Notes: generated from the sequence alone by a model not told the origin. Positions 1 through 7,775 are shown, counted from the stretch's first letter. The stretch is DNA of 16,520 bases from Rickettsia endosymbiont of Bryobia graminum (GCA_020881085.1 JAJIYR010000046.1:1-16520); one strand, 5' to 3'. A program made the numbers and translations.

Positions 1-230
1 GCGCTACACCCATTGTCAGTATTAAGCTTATTGGCTTTTTGATAATCAATAATATGTTTTCTTATCGCTTCTTGGGTCAAGAGTAGTACCTTAGCTTTCT
101 CTTCATTACTATACCCAGCGTCATACTTCAAAACTGCCTTAATACGATCACCCAAGCGTCCTTCTAGTTATGTCTTATGACGTTCCTTCAAATTCTCTCG
201 GTGAACTTGTGTCAATACATTCTTACTCAC
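1..230 (-). pseudogene. Decayed IS630-family transposase, 5' part only
   Basis: Read on the minus strand from a GTG at 230, the frame gives VSKNVLTQVHRENLKERHKT, then a TAA stop at codon 21 (168-170). It continues in the same frame to the window edge with LGDRIKAVLKYDAGYSNEE and VLLLTQEAIRKHIIDYQK. This is the N-terminal helix-turn-helix region typical of IS630-type (Tc1/mariner superfamily) transposases, where a segment like 'DRIKAVLLYDxGxS...IAxxLxLSxxTIRKHLxxY' binds the terminal repeats. The DDE catalytic domain would lie beyond position 1 and is not visible. The GTG probably derives from an ATG, and a TAG lies in frame just upstream, so no longer start exists. The internal stop shows that this copy is not functional. 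Family assignment comes from memory of the motif; the genus-level identity of the element is unknown. Confidence 0.75.
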
Positions 231-327
231 AATGTCCTAAACTCTACAATAGCTCTCCTATCTTTGCAACTCTTCATTTACGAACAGTATATCTATAATA
301 ATAGGCATAAGTTAAGCTCCTAATTTG

Positions 328-356
328 GCATTTCCGTATAAAACGGACATAAATGC
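328..356. repeat. Imperfect hairpin between IS630 relic and rlmB
   Basis: GCATT (328-332) pairs with AATGC (352-356), and inside it TCCGT (333-337) pairs with ACGGA (343-347) around a 5-nt loop, with a 4-nt bulge CATA on one side. It lies 44 nt beyond the rlmB stop codon. There is no T-run after it on either strand, so it is not a standard intrinsic terminator. It could be a terminal structure of the IS630 relic or a 3' end stabiliser of the rlmB mRNA. The rest of the 231-399 interval shows nothing I can name. Confidence 0.35.
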
Positions 357-399
357 AGTCTGGCAGAATTTCTTTTATTTGTCAATCGCTATCTATCTA

Positions 400-1134
400 T
401 TATTTTGTTGTAGTAGAAGCTGTATAAAATGCAATAGCGGCAGCGTTAGAGACGTTTAAGCTTTCAACTTTATCTGAGATAGGTATTTTTACTAGGTGAT
501 CACAATTTTCTTTAACTAATCGTTTAATGCCTTTATCTTCTGATCCTAGAACTATTGCAACCTTACCAGAAAGTACTTTACTATTTATATATTCTGTACC
601 GTGACCATCAAGGCCAACAATCCAGAAGTTTTGCTTCTTTAAATACTCTATAGATGCTCTAAGGTTAACAACTTTAACAATTTGTACTAACTCAAGGGTA
701 CCAGAGGCTGTTTTAGCGATAGTTGCATTCTCATCAGGAGTATTATCAGTAGGTAGTATTATGGCAGTAATATTAAATGAAGTAGCGCTGCGGATTATTG
801 CTCCAATATTTTGTGGGTCTGTTATTTGATCGAGAATAGCAATCTTACAGTTAGGATTACTTAAATCAATATTTTCTATATTATTTTCAAAGATAGTTCT
901 CACTACTGCGGCTATCCCTTGGTGATTTTGGTTTAAACCAAAAAGGCGGTTTAAAGAGTCAATTTTAGTAATTTCATATGGAAAATTATTAATTAATTTT
1001 TTATTTGCATTGAAAGTTTCCTCAGTACATAATATATTTTTGATATTGCGCTTTGGGTTGTTCAAGGCTGCAAATACCGTATGCTTACCGTATATATAGT
1101 GAAAATCCTTAGGAATCTTAACTTTATTTTTCAT
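400..1134 (-). CDS. rlmB: 23S rRNA (guanosine-2'-O)-methyltransferase, SpoU/TrmH family
   Basis: RlmB transfers a methyl group from S-adenosylmethionine to the ribose of G2251 in the P-loop of 23S rRNA during large-subunit assembly. The 244-residue protein has an N-terminal substrate-binding segment (YIYGKHTVFAAL, residues 14-25) and the three motifs of the knotted SPOUT fold. Motif 1 is LDQITDPQNIGAIIRSA (101-117) with the invariant Asn and Arg. Motif 2 is VLGSEDKGI (195-203). Motif 3 is IPISDKVESLNVSNAAA (217-233). The length matches RlmB. I chose ATG 1134 over the in-frame TTG at 1170, because the extra 12 residues lie outside the family and the domain starts about a dozen residues after this ATG. 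It is divergent from the tRNA-tuf unit, the arrangement I recall for the alphaproteobacterial tufB locus. Specificity for G2251 rather than another 2'-O site is inferred from family type. Confidence 0.82.
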   Translation of the reverse strand: MKNKVKIPKDFHYIYGKHTVFAALNNPKRNIKNILCTEETFNANKKLINNFPYEITKIDSLNRLFGLNQNHQGIAAVVRTIFENNIENIDLSNPNCKIAILDQITDPQNIGAIIRSATSFNITAIILPTDNTPDENATIAKTASGTLELVQIVKVVNLRASIEYLKKQNFWIVGLDGHGTEYINSKVLSGKVAIVLGSEDKGIKRLVKENCDHLVKIPISDKVESLNVSNAAAIAFYTASTTTK

Positions 1135-1180
1135 CTTCTTAAAACCTAGAATAATTAATTCTTGACACAAACTACTATTT

Positions 1181-1186
1181 ATTATA
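1181..1186 (-). promoter_or_regulatory. Possible -10 element for rlmB
   Basis: A perfect TATAAT reads on the minus strand about 47 nt upstream of the rlmB ATG. No convincing -35 hexamer sits 16-18 nt further upstream, which is why confidence is low. Such hexamers are frequent by chance in DNA this AT-rich. Confidence 0.3.
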
Positions 1187-1239
1187 GAAAGTTACAACCG
1201 ATAAACGTTTTGAGTAATAAATTTTAGTCTCATTATAAA

Positions 1240-1258
1240 TTGCTTCTATAAAAAGCAA
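1240..1258. repeat. Small palindrome in the rlmB/tRNA-Tyr divergent region
   Basis: TTGCTT (1240-1245) and AAGCAA (1253-1258) form a perfect 6-bp stem with a 7-nt loop. The flanks AAATT and AATTT extend it across a GGG bulge. It lies between the putative rlmB promoter and the putative tRNA promoter, so it could be an operator for either or the 3' end of a short RNA. No T-run follows. Function is unknown. Confidence 0.3.
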
Positions 1259-1268
1259 GGGAATTTAT

Positions 1269-1297
1269 TTGCCACTTATACAAAATCATTGTATTGT
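1269..1297 (+). promoter_or_regulatory. Putative promoter of the tRNA-Tyr/tRNA-Gly/tuf unit
   Basis: TTGCCA (1269-1274, 5 of 6 matches to the sigma70 -35) is followed after exactly 17 nt by TATTGT (1292-1297, 4 of 6 matches to -10). Initiation would fall near 1304, about 38 nt before mature tRNA-Tyr. The bases after the -10 (GCCTTGCG) are GC-rich for this genome, as in stringently controlled stable-RNA promoters. Predicted by inspection only. Confidence 0.45.
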
Positions 1298-1341
1298 GCC
1301 TTGCGTTTAGTTGCACTATCCAATAGTTGCGTAAGTTCTTC

Positions 1342-1427
1342 GGAGGAGTGGCCGAGTGGTCAAAGGCAGCAGACTGTAAATCTGCCCGCGTAAGCGTTCG
1401 AAGGTTCAAATCCTTCTTCCTCCACCA
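1342..1427 (+). tRNA. tRNA-Tyr (anticodon GUA)
   Basis: A complete type II tRNA with a long variable arm, as expected for bacterial tRNA-Tyr. The acceptor GGAGGAG (1342-1348) pairs with TTCCTCC (1417-1423) with one G-U pair. The anticodon stem GCAGA/TCTGC encloses the loop CTGTAAA with anticodon GTA at 1376-1378. The T arm contains GGTTCAAATCC. The discriminator is A, and CCA is encoded (1425-1427). It is the first of two tRNAs ahead of tuf, with 17 nt to tRNA-Gly, and they are probably processed from one transcript. Confidence 0.97.
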
Positions 1428-1444
1428 CTATTTAGGTGAAATAT

Positions 1445-1518
1445 GCGGGTGTAGCTCAATGGTAGAGCCCCAGCCTTCCAAGCTGGTCACGTGGGTTCGA
1501 TTCCCATCACCCGCTCCA
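1445..1518 (+). tRNA. tRNA-Gly (anticodon UCC)
   Basis: The acceptor GCGGGTG (1445-1451) pairs perfectly with CACCCGC (1508-1514). The D arm contains GTAGCTCAATGGTAGAGC. The anticodon stem CCAGC/GCTGG encloses the loop CTTCCAA with anticodon TCC at 1477-1479. The T loop is GGTTCGATTCC, the discriminator is T (usual for bacterial tRNA-Gly), and CCA is encoded at 1516-1518. It reads GGA and GGG codons. It lies 80 nt before the tuf start, echoing the tRNA-Tyr/tRNA-Gly/tRNA-Thr/tufB order of enterobacteria without the Thr gene. Confidence 0.97.
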
Positions 1519-1598
1519 GGAGTGAGAAAATAGTTGGAAATTGGCTAAATTTTATTTAATAAATTGTATTAAAATCTTAAATTGTGGAGTATTAAAAT

Positions 1599-2783
1599 AT
1601 GGCAAAGGCAAAATTTGAAAGGAAAAAGCCCCATGTAAATATAGGAACCATCGGTCACGTTGATCATGGTAAGACTTCTTTGACAGCTGCTATTACTAAA
1701 ATTCTAGCAGAAGCAGGTGGTGCTAAAGCTATTGCTTATGATGAAATCGATAAAGCGCCGGAAGAAAGGGAGAGAGGTATTACTATTAGTACTGCTCACG
1801 TTGAATATGAAACTGAAAATAGACATTATGCTCACGTTGATTGTCCTGGCCATGCTGACTATGTTAAAAATATGATTACTGGTGCTGCTCAGATGGATGG
1901 TGCTATATTAGTTGTATCTGCTGCTGACGGTCCTATGCCTCAAACTAGAGAGCATATTTTGCTTGCTAAGCAAATCGGTGTTCCTGCTATGGTCGTGTTT
2001 CTGAACAAAGTTGATATGGTTGATGATCCAGAATTGCTTGACTTAGTTGAAATGGAAGTAAGAGAATTATTATCACAATATGGTCTTCCTGGTGATGAAA
2101 TACCTTTTATCAAAGGTTCTGCTCTTCAAGCTTTAGAAGGTAAACCTGAAGGAAAGGCTGCTATTCTAGAGTTAATGAAAACAGTTGATTCATATATTCC
2201 ACAACCTAAGAGAGATACAGAGTTAGCTTTCTTAATGCCAATTGAAGACGTGTTCTCTATTTCTGGTAGAGGTACAGTTGTTACTGGTAGAATCGAAAAA
2301 GGTATCGTTAAAGTTGGTGAAGAGGTTGAAATTGTTGGTATACAAGATACCCAAAAAACAACCTGTACTGGCGTTGAGATGTTTAAGAAATTATTAGATC
2401 AAGGTGAAGCTGGTGATAACGTTGGTATATTGCTTCGTGGAACAAAAAGAGAAGAGGTTTCTAGAGGTCAAGTATTGGCTAAACCTGGAAGTATAAGACC
2501 GCATACTGAATTTGAAGCTGAAGTATATGTTTTAAAGAAAGAAGAAGGTGGTCGTCATACAGCGTTTACTAACAATTATCGTCCTCAGTTTTACTTTAGA
2601 ACAACTGATATAACCGGAGAAATTCATTTACCAGAAGGTAAGGAAATGGTTATGCCAGGGGATAATGTAAACTTAAAGGTTGTCCTAATTAATCCAATAG
2701 CTATGGATGAAGGTCTACGTTTTGCTATCCGTGAAGGTGGTAGAACTGTTGGTGCTGGTGTGGTTACCAAAATTTTAAAATAA
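1599..2783 (+). CDS. tuf: Translation elongation factor Tu
   Basis: EF-Tu is the GTPase that brings aminoacyl-tRNA to the ribosomal A site. The 394 residues are the normal length. The G domain shows G1 GHVDHGKT (19-26), the switch I region with RGITI (59-63), G3 DCPGH (81-85), with His85 being the catalytic residue, and G4 NKVD (136-139). The two beta-barrel domains follow, with GRGTVVTGR and the C-terminal [10 protein letters not shown]. The start is supported by GGAG at 1586-1589. It follows two tRNA genes and is followed by a strong terminator and then rpsJ; there is no fusA beside it. It is probably co-transcribed with the tRNAs. The gap 1519-1598 has only weak hexamers (for example TTGGAA, 17 nt, TAATAA), so an own promoter is uncertain. 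Codons look like those of highly expressed genes in AT-rich genomes. Confidence 0.98.
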   Translation: MAKAKFERKKPHVNIGTIGHVDHGKTSLTAAITKILAEAGGAKAIAYDEIDKAPEERERGITISTAHVEYETENRHYAHVDCPGHADYVKNMITGAAQMDGAILVVSAADGPMPQTREHILLAKQIGVPAMVVFLNKVDMVDDPELLDLVEMEVRELLSQYGLPGDEIPFIKGSALQALEGKPEGKAAILELMKTVDSYIPQPKRDTELAFLMPIEDVFSISGRGTVVTGRIEKGIVKVGEEVEIVGIQDTQKTTCTGVEMFKKLLDQGEAGDNVGILLRGTKREEVSRGQVLAKPGSIRPHTEFEAEVYVLKKEEGGRHTAFTNNYRPQFYFRTTDITGEIHLPEGKEMVMPGDNVNLKVVLINPIAMDEGLRFAIREGGRTVGAGVVTKILK

Positions 2784-2790
2784 TTTAATT

Positions 2791-2828
2791 AGCAGTATAT
2801 TTATTTAAAGTAAGTATACTGCTTTTTT
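2791..2828 (+). terminator. Intrinsic terminator after tuf
   Basis: AGCAGTATA (2791-2799) and TATACTGCT (2815-2823) form a perfect 9-bp stem with a 15-nt loop, and the transcript continues with a run of T (2823-2828). It begins 7 nt after the tuf stop codon and separates the tRNA-tuf transcript from the ribosomal-protein genes. It is the clearest terminator in the window. Confidence 0.85.
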
Positions 2829-2831
2829 ATT

Positions 2832-2859
2832 AGGGTATAATTACCCTGCTGTTTATAAT
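2832..2859 (+). promoter_or_regulatory. Palindrome and -10-like boxes ahead of rpsJ
   Basis: AGGGTA (2832-2837) and TACCCT (2842-2847) are perfect inverted repeats around TAAT. A TATAAT lies inside the palindrome (2836-2841) and a second one at 2854-2859. Neither has a good -35 at 16-18 nt. Initiation from the first would give a leader of about 25 nt that keeps the AGG at 2860-2862; initiation from the second would make rpsJ nearly leaderless. The palindrome could be an operator overlapping the S10 promoter. No long S10 leader like that bound by L4 in enterobacteria can fit here. Confidence 0.4.
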
Positions 2860-2872
2860 AGGTCAGTATATA

Positions 2873-3196
2873 ATGAATAATAATCAGAAAATCAAAATCC
2901 GCCTGAAATCATTTGATCATCGTGCTCTTGAGTATGGTACCAAAGAGATAGTTGGAGCTGTTAAAAGAACTGGTGCTGATGTAATCGGTCCGATTCCTTT
3001 GCCAAGAGAAATTGAAAAATTTACTGTTAATAGATCTCCCCACGTTAATAAAAAATCAAGAGAGCAATTTGAGATTAGAACTCAAAAAAGACTATTGATA
3101 ATAAGTTATCCAACTCCTCAGACTGTTGATGCTTTAAAGAAAGTTGATTTGCCTGCTGGTGTTGATGTTGAGATTAAGTTAGTGAGTGTTGAGTGA
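2873..3196 (+). CDS. rpsJ: Ribosomal protein S10 (uS10)
   Basis: S10 is a small-subunit head protein that also serves as NusE in transcription antitermination complexes. The 107 residues (family about 102-105) contain GPIPLP (39-44), the turn before the long loop, and [15 protein letters not shown] (55-69), the conserved extension into 16S rRNA. The short extra N-terminus MNNNQ is ordinary for rickettsial versions. It is the first gene of the S10 block, 45 nt after the tuf terminator, and its stop codon overlaps the rplC start in TGATG. AGG at 2860-2862 is a modest ribosome binding site. Confidence 0.97.
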   Translation: MNNNQKIKIRLKSFDHRALEYGTKEIVGAVKRTGADVIGPIPLPREIEKFTVNRSPHVNKKSREQFEIRTQKRLLIISYPTPQTVDALKKVDLPAGVDVEIKLVSVE

Positions 3197-3846
3197 TGAG
3201 AACTGGTTTAATTGCTAAAAAAATTGGTATGACTTCAATTTTTAATGAAAAAGGCGAAAGATCTACCGTAACTTTTTTACATGTTGAAAATTGTCAAGTA
3301 ATTGGACAAAAAACTACTGAAAAAGATGGTTATGATGCTTTGGTAATAGGGGTAAATGATAAAAAATTATCTAAAGTCACTAAGCCAATGAAGCAAGTTT
3401 TTGCTAATGCAAAAGTTAATCCAAAAGAAAAATTGAAAGAATTTAGAGTTTCTAAGGATTGTATGCTCGATGTTGGTTCGGAAATCAAAGTTGATCATTT
3501 TTCTATAGGTCAATTTGTTGATGTTACTGGAACTAGTATTGGTAAGGGGTTTGCTGGTGGTATGAAAAGGCATAACTTTAGAGGGCTTGAAGCTTCTCAT
3601 GGTGTGTCTATATCCCACCGTTCTCATGGTTCTACTGGTGGTAGACAAGATCCTGGTAGAGTTTTCAAAGGTAAGAAGATGGCTGGTCACATGGGTTCTG
3701 TGAGAGTGACCATACAAAATCTAAGGATAGTTAATACTGATCAGGAACAAGGTGTTATTATGGTTAGTGGTAATATTCCTGGTTCAAAAGGTTCTTATAT
3801 CTATATTAAGGATGCTGTCAAAAAAACTGTTGTGGTAGTAGGATAA
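3196..3846 (+). CDS. rplC: Ribosomal protein L3 (uL3)
   Basis: L3 is an early-assembly 50S protein whose long loop reaches the peptidyl transferase centre. I take ATG 3196 as start (216 residues, [13 protein letters not shown]). A GTG at 3193 would add only one residue, and the family begins with MRTG or similar. The loop shows [13 protein letters not shown] (116-128) and [20 protein letters not shown] (146-165). Gln151 lies directly before D-P-G, the place of the methylated Gln in E. coli L3. Start and stop are translationally coupled to rpsJ through TGATG. rplD follows after 4 nt. Confidence 0.97.
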   Translation: MRTGLIAKKIGMTSIFNEKGERSTVTFLHVENCQVIGQKTTEKDGYDALVIGVNDKKLSKVTKPMKQVFANAKVNPKEKLKEFRVSKDCMLDVGSEIKVDHFSIGQFVDVTGTSIGKGFAGGMKRHNFRGLEASHGVSISHRSHGSTGGRQDPGRVFKGKKMAGHMGSVRVTIQNLRIVNTDQEQGVIMVSGNIPGSKGSYIYIKDAVKKTVVVVG

Positions 3847-3850
3847 ATAT

Positions 3851-4474
3851 ATGAAAGCTGAGTTAATGAATCTTGAAAATCAAGCTGTTGGAAACGTAGA
3901 TTTAGACAGTGGGATATTTGGGATAGACTATATTAGAGAAGATATTATTAAGCTTGTTGTTGATTGGCAGCTAGTTAAAAGAATGGCAGGTACCCATCAA
4001 ACTAAGACTGTTTCAGAAGTGTCTGGTACAACAAAAAAGCCTTTTAAACAAAAGGGTACTGGTAATGCAAGACAAGGGTCTTTAAGATCAGCGCAGATGA
4101 GAGGTGGTGGAGTTTCCCATGGACCTGTCGCAAGAAGTCATGCAATAAAATTACCTAAAAAAGTTAGAAAGCTTGGTTTAAAACATGCTTTATCAGGCAA
4201 GTTTGCAGAAGGAAAGTTATTAGTTCTGGACTCTTTGAAATTGGATAGCGCAAAAACTTCTAACCTTGTGAAATTACTAAATAATTTTCAAGGTAAAAGT
4301 TATTTTGTTATTGATGGTGAAAATCTTGATAATAATTTTTCTTTAGCAGCGCAAAATATCCCTAATGTTGTTTCAGTACCACAAATTGCTGCGAATGTTT
4401 ATGATATAATACGTCATGATTATATTTTGTTATCGAAAGAAGCTATAGATGCTTTAGAAAAGAGGTTAAAGTGA
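3851..4474 (+). CDS. rplD: Ribosomal protein L4 (uL4)
   Basis: L4 binds domain I of 23S rRNA and its extended loop lines the exit tunnel. In some bacteria it also represses the S10 operon; no leader that could serve this is visible here. The 207 residues are family length. The tunnel loop region (about 50-105) contains KKPFKQKGTGNARQGSLRS (72-90) and MRGGGVSHGPVARSHAIKLP. The C-terminal half is the usual alpha/beta domain with the conserved motif VKLLNNFQGKSYFVIDG. Its last codons overlap the GTG start of rplW by 4 nt. Confidence 0.97.
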   Translation: MKAELMNLENQAVGNVDLDSGIFGIDYIREDIIKLVVDWQLVKRMAGTHQTKTVSEVSGTTKKPFKQKGTGNARQGSLRSAQMRGGGVSHGPVARSHAIKLPKKVRKLGLKHALSGKFAEGKLLVLDSLKLDSAKTSNLVKLLNNFQGKSYFVIDGENLDNNFSLAAQNIPNVVSVPQIAANVYDIIRHDYILLSKEAIDALEKRLK

Positions 4475-4767
4475 AATCTTATAAACATTATGATCTAATC
4501 AGAAATCCACTTATAACTGAGAAGACAACTATTTTATCTGAACAAAATAAATATACTTTTCATGTTGCTGATTGTGCTGAAAAGTCATCTATAAAGTTAG
4601 CTATTGAAGAAATTTTTCAGGTAAAAGTTAAAAAAGTTAACGTTATGAATGTTAAGGGTAAAACAAAAAGATTTAAAGGTATGATTGGAAAGCAGTCTGA
4701 TAAGAAAAAGGCAATCGTAACTTTAGAAAAAAACCATAGTATTGATTTTAGTGGAGGGGTTAAATAA
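4471..4767 (+). CDS. rplW: Ribosomal protein L23 (uL23)
   Basis: L23 sits at the tunnel exit and is the docking site for trigger factor and signal recognition particle. The 98 residues include the signature PLITEK (13-18) near the N-terminus and [19 protein letters not shown] (49-67), where the family's rRNA-binding loop lies. The start is a GTG inside the GTGA overlap with rplD, with AGAGG 7-8 nt upstream. The end of the gene carries the ribosome binding site GGAGGGG for rplB. The C-terminus ends with a short Ser/Gly-rich tail. Confidence 0.96.
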   Translation: MKSYKHYDLIRNPLITEKTTILSEQNKYTFHVADCAEKSSIKLAIEEIFQVKVKKVNVMNVKGKTKRFKGMIGKQSDKKKAIVTLEKNHSIDFSGGVK

Positions 4768-4768
4768 A

Positions 4769-5590
4769 ATGGCTTTAAAAACTTTTAATCCAATTACTCC
4801 ATCTCTTAGAGAGCTAATACAAGTTGATAGATCTCATCTTTGGAAGGGTAAACCTCATAAATCATTAACTAAAGGCTTAACCAAAACTGGTGGAAGAAAC
4901 AACCTTGGACGCACTACTTCTTGGCATAGAGGGGGGGGGCATAAAAGGCTTTATCGTTTAATCGATTTTAAAAGAAATAAATTGGATATCTTTGCTACTG
5001 TTGAAAGAATTGAATACGATCCTAATAGAACTTCTTTTATCGCATTAATTAAGTTTGACGATGGCGTTTATTCCTATATTATAGCTCCACAAAAGCTTGT
5101 TGTAGGAGATAGAATTGTATCAAGCAATGAAGCTGATATTAAAGTTGGTAATTGTTTGCAATTAAAATATATTCCTGTTGGAACCACTTTGCATAATGTT
5201 GAAATGAAAATTGGTAAAGGTGGGCAAATAGCTAGATCAGCTGGTACGTCTGTAGATCTGGTTGGTAAGGATTCTGGTTATGCTCAAATTAAACTACGCT
5301 CAGGTGAGTTTAGATTAGTTCCTCTAGACTGTAGAGCTACAGTAGGAGTTGTATCAAATCCTGATCAAAAAAATACTAATTTAGGAAAAGCTGGAAGAAA
5401 TAGATGGCTTGGTTGGAGACCGCATGTTCGTGGTGTGGCAATGAATCCAGTAGATCATCCACATGGTGGTGGTGAAGGTAAAACTTCAGGTGGTCGTCAT
5501 CCAGTAACTCCATGGGGTTTCCCAACCAAAGGTAAGAAAACTCGTAAGAATAAACTTACTTCAAAATTTATTGTTAAGAGAAGAAAATAA
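4769..5590 (+). CDS. rplB: Ribosomal protein L2 (uL2)
   Basis: L2 bridges the subunits and lies near the peptidyl transferase centre. Start ATG 4769 gives 273 residues, exactly the usual length, beginning [12 protein letters not shown]. An in-frame TTG at 4742 would add 9 residues inside rplW and is rejected. The ribosome binding site GGAGG is at 4753-4757. The OB-fold and SH3-like domains are complete. [15 protein letters not shown] begins at 228, and His230 corresponds to the conserved functional His of the family. The RGGGH motif (54-58) is encoded by nine consecutive G (4931-4939), unusual in this AT-rich DNA; the frame is intact. Confidence 0.98.
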   Translation: MALKTFNPITPSLRELIQVDRSHLWKGKPHKSLTKGLTKTGGRNNLGRTTSWHRGGGHKRLYRLIDFKRNKLDIFATVERIEYDPNRTSFIALIKFDDGVYSYIIAPQKLVVGDRIVSSNEADIKVGNCLQLKYIPVGTTLHNVEMKIGKGGQIARSAGTSVDLVGKDSGYAQIKLRSGEFRLVPLDCRATVGVVSNPDQKNTNLGKAGRNRWLGWRPHVRGVAMNPVDHPHGGGEGKTSGGRHPVTPWGFPTKGKKTRKNKLTSKFIVKRRK

Positions 5591-5601
5591 TTAGGTAATA
5601 T

Positions 5602-5880
5602 ATGGCGCGTTCAGTTTGGAAAGGACCTTTTGTAGATGGTTATCTAATAAAAAAAGTGCAAAAATTAGTTGATTCAGGTAGATCAGAAATGATCCAAACC
5701 TGGTCTAGAAGATCAACAATTTTGCCATTTTTTGTTGGAATTACCTTTTCTGTACATAATGGAAACAAATTTATACCAGTGACTGTAACTGAGGAGATGG
5801 TTGGTAGAAAATTAGGTGAATTTTCTCCTACTAGAACTTATCATGGTCATGGTGCAGATAAAAAAGTTAAGAGAAAATAA
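5602..5880 (+). CDS. rpsS: Ribosomal protein S19 (uS19)
   Basis: S19 lies in the head of the 30S subunit next to S13 and contacts the 50S through a bridge. The 92 residues match the family length. [15 protein letters not shown] is the standard N-terminus. The signature covers [20 protein letters not shown] (52-71) and [12 protein letters not shown] (72-83). The ribosome binding site is AGG about 9 nt upstream. It lies 11 nt after rplB and 2 nt before rplV. Confidence 0.98.
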   Translation: MARSVWKGPFVDGYLIKKVQKLVDSGRSEMIQTWSRRSTILPFFVGITFSVHNGNKFIPVTVTEEMVGRKLGEFSPTRTYHGHGADKKVKRK

Positions 5881-5882
5881 AT

Positions 5883-6236
5883 ATGGTAAAAAAGAATTCT
5901 GCTACAGCAATTACTAGGTCTCTTAGAGTAAGTCCAAGGAAATTAAATTTAGTTGCGACTTCTATCAGAAACATGAAAGCTTCTGAGGCGTTAGTGCAAC
6001 TAACATTTTCACCAAGAAGAATTGCTAAAGATGTAAAGAAATGTTTGCAGTCTGCTATTGCCAATGCAGAAAATAATCATAATCTAGATATTGATGGATT
6101 ATTTATTACATCTGCAACTGTTGGTAAAGCTTTGGTAATGAAAAGAATGATGCCAAGAGCTAAAGGAAGAGCAACAAGGATTAATAAATTTTTTAGTAAC
6201 TTATATATTACAGTTACTGAGGTTGAGGGGAAATAG
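5883..6236 (+). CDS. rplV: Ribosomal protein L22 (uL22)
   Basis: L22 binds all 23S rRNA domains and sends a beta-hairpin into the exit tunnel, where changes confer macrolide resistance in other species. The 117 residues show the N-terminal SPRK (17-20), the helical core with [12 protein letters not shown] (54-65), and the tunnel hairpin [12 protein letters not shown] (89-100), which looks unaltered compared with the family. It starts 2 nt after rpsS, so translation is probably coupled. Confidence 0.97.
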   Translation: MVKKNSATAITRSLRVSPRKLNLVATSIRNMKASEALVQLTFSPRRIAKDVKKCLQSAIANAENNHNLDIDGLFITSATVGKALVMKRMMPRAKGRATRINKFFSNLYITVTEVEGK

Positions 6237-6239
6237 TAT

Positions 6240-6896
6240 ATGGGGCAAAAAGTTAATCCGCATGGTTTTAGAGTAGGTCCAACATTAATAAAAGGTTGGG
6301 ATTCTGTATTATTTGCAGAAAAAAATTATAAAACTCTTTTTATTCAAGACTTAGAGATTAGGAATTTAATTAATAAGAATTATACCCAAGCCCAAATTAG
6401 TAGAGTATTAATTGAAAGACCATCGAATAAAAATATTATAATTAATATTTTTGCTAAAAATCCTAAAGTGATTATTGGTAAGGGTGGTAATGATATTGAT
6501 AAATTAAGAAAAGATATTCAAAAAATTACTAGTTTGGAAGAAGTGTATATTAACATGCATGAAGTAAAAAAACCAAATATAGATGCCCCAATAATAGCAA
6601 AAACTATTGCTACACAGCTTAGAAAAAGAGTCTCTTTTAGAAAAGCTATGAAAATGGCAATTCAATCTTGTTTAAAGCAAGGAGCTTTGGGAATAAAAGT
6701 AGCTTGCTCAGGACGTTTAGCTGGTGCAGAGATTGCTAGAACAGAATGGTATAGAGAAGGAAGAGTGCCTTTACATACTTTAAGGGCAGATATTGATTAC
6801 TCCACCGCTGAAGCTATGACCACTTATGGGGTTATAGGTGTAAAAGTTTGGGTTTATAAGGGTGATCATGTTGAAAATAGAAAAAAACATAATTAA
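6240..6896 (+). CDS. rpsC: Ribosomal protein S3 (uS3)
   Basis: S3 forms part of the mRNA entry channel and the ribosomal helicase. The 218 residues begin [13 protein letters not shown] and contain a type II KH domain with the GKGG loop at 80-83. The C-terminal domain shows [18 protein letters not shown] and [14 protein letters not shown], with the basic residues thought to unwind mRNA. The C-terminus ends soon after the conserved [10 protein letters not shown] and lacks the longer acidic tails seen in some species. It lies 3 nt after rplV and 15 nt before rplP. Confidence 0.97.
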   Translation: MGQKVNPHGFRVGPTLIKGWDSVLFAEKNYKTLFIQDLEIRNLINKNYTQAQISRVLIERPSNKNIIINIFAKNPKVIIGKGGNDIDKLRKDIQKITSLEEVYINMHEVKKPNIDAPIIAKTIATQLRKRVSFRKAMKMAIQSCLKQGALGIKVACSGRLAGAEIARTEWYREGRVPLHTLRADIDYSTAEAMTTYGVIGVKVWVYKGDHVENRKKHN

Positions 6897-6911
6897 TTTT
6901 GAAGAAAAGTA

Positions 6912-7322
6912 ATGTTAGCTCCAAAAAAACAAAAATTTAGAAAAGCTCATAAAGGAAAAGTTGCATCAAAAGCTAAAGCTGGTACAATGCTTGCTTTTGG
7001 TTCTTTCGGTTTAAAGTCATTAGATCAAGAAAGAGTTACAGCAAGGCAGATTGAGGCGGCAAGAAAAGCTGCAGTTCGTTATATGAAAAGACAAGGTAGA
7101 TTATGGATTAAAATTTTTCCTGATCTTCCTGTATCAAAAAAACCAGCAGAAGTTAGAATGGGTAAAGGTAAAGGCTCTCCTGAATTTTTTGCAGTAAGAG
7201 TATCACCCGGTAGAATTATGTTTGAAATTGAGGGTGTTACAGAAGAAGTTGCAAATAGAGCATTAGAGCTTGCGAGTGCAAAATTGCCGGTAAGAACAAA
7301 GATAGTGAGGCGTTATGAATAA
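6912..7322 (+). CDS. rplP: Ribosomal protein L16 (uL16)
   Basis: L16 is a late-assembly 50S protein that positions the A-site tRNA. At 136 residues it equals the E. coli protein in length. It begins [16 protein letters not shown] and carries [19 protein letters not shown] (82-100), the conserved loop near the A site. The preceding AGAAAAG is a weak ribosome binding site. The last codons overlap the rpmC start by 8 nt. Confidence 0.97.
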   Translation: MLAPKKQKFRKAHKGKVASKAKAGTMLAFGSFGLKSLDQERVTARQIEAARKAAVRYMKRQGRLWIKIFPDLPVSKKPAEVRMGKGKGSPEFFAVRVSPGRIMFEIEGVTEEVANRALELASAKLPVRTKIVRRYE

Positions 7323-7527
7323 ATCTAATTTAGTAGCAAAAGAATTGTTAGGGCAAACTGCAGAGGAGCTTCATAAAAAGATATCTTTATTTAAAAAGGA
7401 ACTTTTTAATCTTAGATTTCAAAGAACACTAGGCGAATTAAAAAATACTAGTAGGTTTTCTGTTGTGAAAAAAAATATAGCTCGTATTAATACTGAGCTA
7501 GCTAAAAGATCAAAAACTGGAGAATAG
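7315..7527 (+). CDS. rpmC: Ribosomal protein L29 (uL29)
   Basis: L29 lies at the tunnel exit next to L23. The 70 residues form the typical two-helix protein, with [21 protein letters not shown] (residues 27-47, given here in part) being the family signature region around LFNLRFQ. The ATG at 7315 lies inside rplP (8-nt overlap), so translation is probably coupled to it. A run of eight A (7468-7475) lies in the gene and keeps the frame. Confidence 0.95.
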   Translation: MNKSNLVAKELLGQTAEELHKKISLFKKELFNLRFQRTLGELKNTSRFSVVKKNIARINTELAKRSKTGE

Positions 7528-7531
7528 GAAG

Positions 7532-7765
7532 ATGCCAAGAAGAGTATTGGAAGGTGTTGTTATAAGCTCAAAAGGTGATAAAACAATTCACGTAAAAGTA
7601 GAGCGTAGATTTAAGCACCCTATATACAAAAAAATTGTAAGAGTTTCTAAAAAATATGCTGCTCATGATCCAGAAAATACGTATAAAGACGGTGATAAAG
7701 TTAGTATAATAGAAAGTCGTCCTATTTCAAAAACAAAGTCTTGGATGGTATTAGAGGGTAAATAA
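7532..7765 (+). CDS. rpsQ: Ribosomal protein S17 (uS17)
   Basis: S17 is a primary 16S rRNA-binding protein with an OB fold. The 77 residues include [20 protein letters not shown] (15-34) and the motif [14 protein letters not shown], and end with the conserved [12 protein letters not shown]. It is the last gene of the S10 block: the next gene is 74 nt away, the classical S10/spc border. AGGA just ahead of the ATG acts as ribosome binding site at short spacing. Confidence 0.97.
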   Translation: MPRRVLEGVVISSKGDKTIHVKVERRFKHPIYKKIVRVSKKYAAHDPENTYKDGDKVSIIESRPISKTKSWMVLEGK

Positions 7766-7775
7766 TATTTATTCT

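Noticed and set aside
259..308. A 16-codon minus-strand frame starting MPIIIDILF with GGAG upstream
   Set aside because: Too short, no similarity recognised, and it lies in the decayed region upstream of the IS630 relic.
391..400. Short tandem ATCT repeats next to the rlmB stop
   Set aside because: Only about two and a half units are present; this is not enough for a meaningful microsatellite.
1327..1533. A 68-codon open frame on the plus strand
   Set aside because: It runs across both tRNA genes and its predicted protein is just translated tRNA sequence.
3367..3717. A 116-codon minus-strand open frame inside rplC
   Set aside because: It lies fully within a well-conserved ribosomal gene, has no recognisable domain and no ribosome binding site; it is a shadow of rplC codon usage. 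The same applies to minus-strand frames in rpsS/rplV, rplE, rplO, secY, rpsM/rpsK and tnpA.
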